64,000 nucleotides of DNA from Lingula anatina. Taxonomy: Eukaryota; Brachiopoda; Lingulata; Lingulida; Lingulidae. The position numbers were made by a program, and so were the translations under genes. Each line of letters begins with the position of its first letter. The stretch's first letter is position 1. Location of the stretch: contig NW_019774203.1 of NCBI RefSeq assembly GCF_001039355.2, forward strand, positions 377,164 through 441,163. Reading direction: 5' to 3'. Positions 58,429 through 64,000 of this stretch are shown one piece after another. The notes under the pieces were generated by a model. The model saw only the letters and a list, made by a program, of their open reading frames with translations, did not search any database and was not told the origin of the DNA.

Positions 58429-60502
58429 GGCCTGGTTTGTATCTGAATTTAGAGGCAGTATTGTCGGATATGTACCGGGTATGTGGCTATTTTAAGACGG
58501 TTTCAACAGGAATAAAAAGCAAAAATGCATTACCTTTAAAACAACGTCTGAAGTTACATAATACACACACACACACACACAATATATAAAATTACCTACC
58601 CCCTTTTCAACAAATGGTAGTTCCCAAGTTAGCACTGCTATAAGTAGTGACGTGGAGGCAACGAGAGCGAACATCTCACAGTGTAAAGTTTGCATCCTAC
58701 AATGCACAACACGCAAGATTACCAAGCCCAGCCACACGGTGTTGAGTTTGTGCGGTCTCGAGTAAATAAACTTTTATTACTACATCTGCCTTATTTAGAG
58801 CACGTCATGAGTGGCATAGCTGCAAAAATCATCTATGGTAGACGGTTTCTTGGGACAAAGATTACTTGCAAAGATGTGCTGTACACAACAGTAATCACAT
58901 TTAAATAATCGTTTTTAAACCACCTAATCATTGCTCATTTTTTTTTAAATAGATGCCTTGTGGCTGCTTTTTATTCTAATTCGGTTTATTACTGTAGAGT
59001 CTAACTGTAAACAGTTTTCGTTGCCAGTGATTTTATAAGCACAGTAAATGTGGAAATAAAAAATTCGATGTTTAAACTTTGGTAATATTGGACCAAATGC
59101 ATGCTTTGTTATCATAGGGATGTTTTAGAATGATATGTAAAAGAACGGTAACAGAAGGACTATTATTTATGCATTTAAGTGAAAAACTCAATATCGGACA
59201 AGAGTGGAATATGTACTGTATTTCTCTGTCAGGACCTCTTCACGCGCTAGTGTTTTCGTATTTGTGTGTGTATTAAGTGTGTATATGTGTGAGTTGCGTT
59301 AGTATGAGAGAGGAAGAGAATGTGAGTTTGCGTGGGCATGAGAGAGAGAGAGAGAGCACGTGTGCACTGTGCGCGAGCGTGTTTGAATTTTCACTCATCA
59401 ATTAATAGATCAGTGTCAAAACAAAAGCGCACACGCTAACGGTTACCCAGCCATTCCCTTCACTGTATAAGAGGTCAAAGAGACAAAACAGAAACTATAG
59501 ACAAGACCCACAGGCGTAAAAATGCACTCTCGTGTGCACACAAACGCGCGCATGCGTTGCATTTATGTACGGTACGAAACCGCACGCACAAACACGTGCA
59601 AACAAAAACCTCTAGTTTCAAGAGATGGTCAACCGTTCAAAAGTTCACATGAAAACGTGAAAATGCATTTTTCCCGTTATAAGAACATATAACAACTGGT
59701 AACAAATAACTTGTAACAGGCATGCTTCCCATTCAACAAAGGTATGAACATTTATTTGAAAATAATATGGAAGTCATCAGAGGTCAAGATCTTGCTAAAA
59801 TTCCTAAGTGAAACTCGAAAAAGGACCAAAACACATTCAAATACAATTTCAACTTTATTTTCACAGAAATGAACTTAAATCAATTTTCTAACTACCGTTG
59901 AGTATTGCATACAGAAAATGTCGTACATGTATCTAACTAAGGGTAAAATAATGTATGTGGAGGTCAAATCTTTATCAAAATATATACAAAAGTGAGGTTA
60001 GTGATCTTATAAAACACACATCAAACTAATAAAATATATCCATTGACAGTAAAGCAGTTAACAACTGAATAAAATTATAGTTATTAAATAAAAGGACACA
60101 AGTTTGTTAACCATGGTAGGTCAAGGTCGTGTATGTGTGTAAAGGTCACTCTAAAATGGGTTGAACGGTAACAACATTTTGCAGAGCTATGGCTTCCAGC
60201 ACATTTCAAGCAATGCATAATACAAGTCATCGTTTAAATTTCATCTCTTTAAATGTAAAAATGTAACAAGGTAAAGGGAATATAATATCGCGCACGAGCC
60301 GACACACACGCACACACGTACCCACGCACAGAGTTTGTATTCTACTTTATGATGCACGCTTCGCCAAGAGTTCTGTCTGCCTCCAGAAGTATTCAGGCTT
60401 TTCTTGGTAGCAGATCGCCATGATTTCAGGCAAAATCACCAATCCTGCACCTACTCTTTGCAACGCCCTCAGGGAAAATTCTCTGTTGAGTGTCATCGGC
60501 CT
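58429..60502. other. intergenic region shared with 41300-42950
   Basis: Contains a (CA)n tract (58563-58580) and, from about 58830, the flank also found beside the middle CAP-EGF block. From about 60280 it is homologous to the 3' side of the intact CAP-EGF gene (25100 onward). No coding signal. Confidence 0.5.
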
Positions 60503-63351
60503 TTAAACCAGTATGAATTTGAAGGGACCTGTAACAGCATGGTTTGAAATGAAATCTCGATTCAATGCTATTGCCTAAAGTTCAAACAAGTTTTCGGTAG
60601 CCAAAGATAAATAAAAACACCCTATCAAAATGGCTGAATTTACGACGGGAAATTGATACTTCAAATTATTACAGTGAGCCACCATTTATGCACCATTATA
60701 ATACCACTTTTACTGCACTTCTTTCAGTCGTTTAAATAGAAGAGTACAAGTTTCATATTATCTCTGGCGGTTACCTACACCAGAAATATTTTAGTGTTTA
60801 CACCACCGGTATATTGCAGGTAGGCACCATAGATTTCTAAATTTCTACGTATACGTTTCACTGTGGCTACATGTTTTTTCTAAGCTGGTAGGTGACGCTT
60901 TTGTTTTCTTTCGTAACATTTACCCAGTATTGCCTTAATATCATCTCTATACAACCGAAACATTGAGTTTAATTTCCCAACAAGCTGGAAGTTATTGCGT
61001 ATAACACTGAATTAGGAATATTAATCAAACCAGCCTCGCAAGATTCTTTTATAATCTAGCGTCTCTGTAAACTAACCTCTATACTTTGTTCAAAATCAAA
61101 ATAATTTTCAATCTGTGAAACAGGTTTTTATCAACTGAAAGATCTAAAAGATGCCAGTGTACTTGGGAATTCGATAGTCCTTTGGCTATTTACCGTGTTT
61201 TACGTACCTATGTGGTTTTCACAAAGTTCCCCCGTGTATTCTCTGGGACAATGACACTTGCACAAAACGGGAACGAAGGTTCCGCCATTTTGACACGTTC
61301 GATGGCATATATCATTTACTGAAGTAATAAAATGACGCATTTTAGTCTGTTGAAGAAACCAGTCATCCTCATGTCACTGTACTTTTGTTCCACGTGTAAA
61401 ATTGGCTTTTCTTAGACAAAATTGAAAATTGTAAAATATGTAGATACCAGACTAGTGCTCATGAAAATGCTACGTTGTATTTTGCTCATTTTCTTCTAAA
61501 AATCTTGTGGAAATATTTCAATAAGATTTTAAATAAATCCAACAAACAGGAATAATATTTAGCTAAAATAGAAAAAACAATATTTCAAAGAAGGAAAAAA
61601 TAATCTTACCAAATTGACATAAGGCTCCATCACATCCGGGCGGACATATACATTCACACGTATTCTGGTTCAGGACCCCGCCGTTATAGCACTGTTTATT
61701 ACAACCGGAGCCCTGGGCTGGAAATTTGTATAAAATAAATGTGAATTCCTTATAACGTGTTGACAAATTCAAAATGATGACAATTTCGAAATGTTAACAA
61801 TTTCAGGGCTGGGAATAAGAGTAAATTATATTCTTAAATGTTCTATTCATTTATATGTAATACATGCATCTCGACAGATCACAATAATTCCATCTTGATT
61901 TCAATTTTGTGTACTACTTAATATGCATCAGAGAGAAACGTAGAGAGAGGGAATGAGAAACGTTGGCTATAAGTGAGGAATGGAAACAATCTCGACATCA
62001 GAGCGCATGCGCGCAAGGTCGCGTGGTTAATGTGTTTGACAGAGAGACTGTAGGAAAGTAACTAAACGAGAGATAGGGGAGAAGAGGGAAGGAGGGGGGG
62101 GGCTTTTCTTACGTTGGTCACACAGATCTCCAGTCCATCCCGGAAGACAAGAACACGTGCAATCAGGCCGCAGCTGCCCGTTGACACAATTCTTGTTGCA
62201 GCCTCCTAAATTGAAAAAAAAAACAAAACAATCTTCATATTATCTCAACAGCCACACAAAAACTTCACATAAATATCTTATATAACATACTGTTACTATT
62301 ATCAATTACCGTTCATATTATTAAAATATATTATATTATAACAGAAATACCAACAGATTTTATGGACTACTACCTTCATATACTTTTTACTATAATCAAT
62401 TAGTTTAAAGTTTGATGTGCTCTAAAATTTAACAGAAGAGGTTGAACAATTATTTCTTTTCAGCGTGCAAAGGAAATTATCTTGCTACCAATCAGTTCAC
62501 GAAATCTTTAACTGCCATAAGGCTCGCTTGAGGTGAATACGTTTCCCTTGTTGGTATATTTCGCCTTTGCGCACTTTGAACATATAAACGGTTTGTTAGT
62601 TTCACTCACGTTGAGAGCACGTGGGGCCGGTCCATCCGGGGTAGCAGAGACAGGTGCACGTGGCAGGGTTCACGACGCCATTCATACACGTTTTGGTGCA
62701 CACTCCTAATTCTAGAAGAACAATTCATTTAGCATCAAATACACGGGTGAAGTCACATTTTCTGCTACATATGTAGGTGAGACTGAAGTGTGTGTGTGTG
62801 TGTGTGTGTATGTGTGTGTGCGTGTGTTAATGTGTGTACGTGAATGTATGTGTGTAAAAGAATACATGTCGTTCACGCAAATCCAGTCTACTTCGGACGA
62901 CCATTGCGATGTAAAATTAATCAAGAAAAAAATAACTATCCATTTTAGTGCGAATTAATCTCGAAAACAAACCTTAACACATCTGATGTATTGTCGTCAA
63001 CTCACGTTGAGTGCAGAGCGTTCCTGTCCAACCAGGCTCACAGCGACACGTGCAGCTTGGCACGTCCAAGGTTCCATGTGGACCGCAGTTCTTCTGACAC
63101 ACTAAAAACATTATATATTTATTGCTTTCCAACTGCATGGATATCCGATTAAAGATATTTCAAAGTAAATAAAAATTTGCACTCGATCTTTTTTTTTTTG
63201 CAAAATTTGTCAAGGTTTTAAAAACACCCTCCACATGTTCGATACTCACTGGTACTTGGGGTATTGCAATCAAGCCCTGTCCATCCGGGTGGACATTGAC
63301 AACTGCAGTCTGGCCGTTGTGTGCCACGTACACATTGGTTCGGACACTCCC
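60503..63351 (-). CDS. second CAP-EGF gene, 3' part (cut by window edge)
   Basis: Coding exons, 5' to 3': 63250-63351, 63006-63101, 62610-62705, 62113-62205, 61610-61717, 61208-61318, 60503-60528. They correspond one to one with EGF exons 9 to 14 and the terminal exon of the gene at 25337-39403, with the same lengths and phases, and no stops or broken splice sites. All cysteines are kept. The terminal exon encodes the same eight residues GPFKFILV as its paralogue, with only synonymous base changes. The 5' exons (CAP domain and other EGFs) should lie to the right of the window. Likely functional, same extracellular role as its paralogue. Confidence 0.8.
62790..62826. repeat. (GT)n microsatellite
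   Basis: Interrupted GT repeat in an intron of the second CAP-EGF gene; the equivalent introns at 27560 and 43606 hold (GA)n instead. Confidence 0.85.
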
Positions 63352-64000
63352 CTGTAAGCAAAGAGGAAATAATATGAGACAATCACAAGTAATCTATAAA
63401 TATTAAACACCCTGGGAGAACCAGGCTCGTACCGTAGAGGTACCGGGTGGGACACTCGTCTGAATTGGAAACGGGTCTCAGACAGCCACTAATAAGAAAA
63501 CGTGTATATGATTCATGATTACACCGGTTTATCCCTGAGGTAATTTTACTCCTGCCTGAAACACAACAATCGTTCAGTTACTGCTATATAATTGTTACTG
63601 CTTTTGTTTTTGGGCATAGTTACAATGCAGTTTTTAAGTGAGGAGGCAATAGCTACCGTGTCACAGGTATTTGACACTCACTCTTTTTGGTTAGTGAGAA
63701 ATAAGACAATACGTAAGTATACGAAGCATTTTACATAGCACAAGCATGGCGTTAAAAACAATTCTGCCTGTGTTATAAATCTTATACATATTCAAATCTT
63801 TACAAAAACAAACTTGAATCAAAGCCTGTGCACGACTTTTGTAAAACACAAGCCAATGAAGGCAGTTATGCTTTTAGTAATGAAAAAAAAAAATGACGTG
63901 AGCTAGTTAAATAAGCGTTTTATCGCATTTGCGTTAAATTTGCCCCATATGGTTAAAACCACATAAGCTATGCTTACAACTGTCGCAAAGTTCACCATTC
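63352..64000. other. intron of the second CAP-EGF gene
   Basis: No further EGF exon is visible up to the edge. In the first gene the next exon upstream begins about 790 bases away, so the partner here may lie just past 64000. Confidence 0.5.

Overview
The window reads as nuclear DNA of an invertebrate animal. Coding sequence is split by GT..AG introns with matching phases, signal peptides are frequent, and much of the remainder is microsatellites, small inverted-repeat transposons and decayed Tc1/mariner and LINE elements. The gene content (LRR receptors, CAP-EGF and WxxW-domain secreted proteins) would fit a lophotrochozoan such as a mollusc or brachiopod, or another marine invertebrate. The species cannot be fixed from the sequence alone.

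Positions 1-19300 hold a tandem family of intronless-ORF LRR transmembrane receptors on the + strand. Two are complete (3255-5018, 587 aa; 13223-14962, 579 aa) and one is cut off (11849-12413). All start directly after a splice acceptor, so they probably have a shared upstream noncoding exon. Flanking DNA is duplicated with them, and two single N bases (9139, 12414) sit exactly at repeat junctions, so part of the copy number may be an assembly effect. The 3' flank of the second complete gene carries a nearly complete Tc1/mariner element (17019-18312) and a tRNA-Ile(AAU) gene (18696-18769, minus), both missing from the matching flank of the first gene.

Positions 21400-23750 hold a two-coding-exon + strand gene with its own TATA box. 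It encodes a 196-aa secreted protein built almost wholly of five-residue XNXGX repeats, a repeat best known from mycobacterial PPE-MPTR proteins. I regard it as the most unusual gene here.

Positions 25300-39530 (minus strand) hold a 22-coding-exon gene whose exons I could join in phase into 721 aa: signal peptide, furin-like site, CAP (SCP/CRISP) domain, short hinge, 14 compact EGF-like modules (one exon each) and a short tail. It has been duplicated twice to the right. Positions 43056-47628 are a pseudogene copy with at least five separate lesions. Positions 60503-63351 are the intact 3' part of a second copy running off the right edge.

Positions 49580-57300 (+ strand) hold a five-coding-exon gene for a secreted 202-aa protein with two tandem WxxW domains (the mucin-2/CILP type), probably with a distant 5' noncoding exon. 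The rest is introns, intergenic DNA, MITE-like inverted-repeat elements present in two or three copies, and LINE relics. Together the genes look like families of secreted or surface proteins with extracellular recognition or matrix roles; no operon-like or pathway organisation is visible. Exon boundaries are my reading of splice signals, phase and paralogue conservation; no transcript evidence was available.
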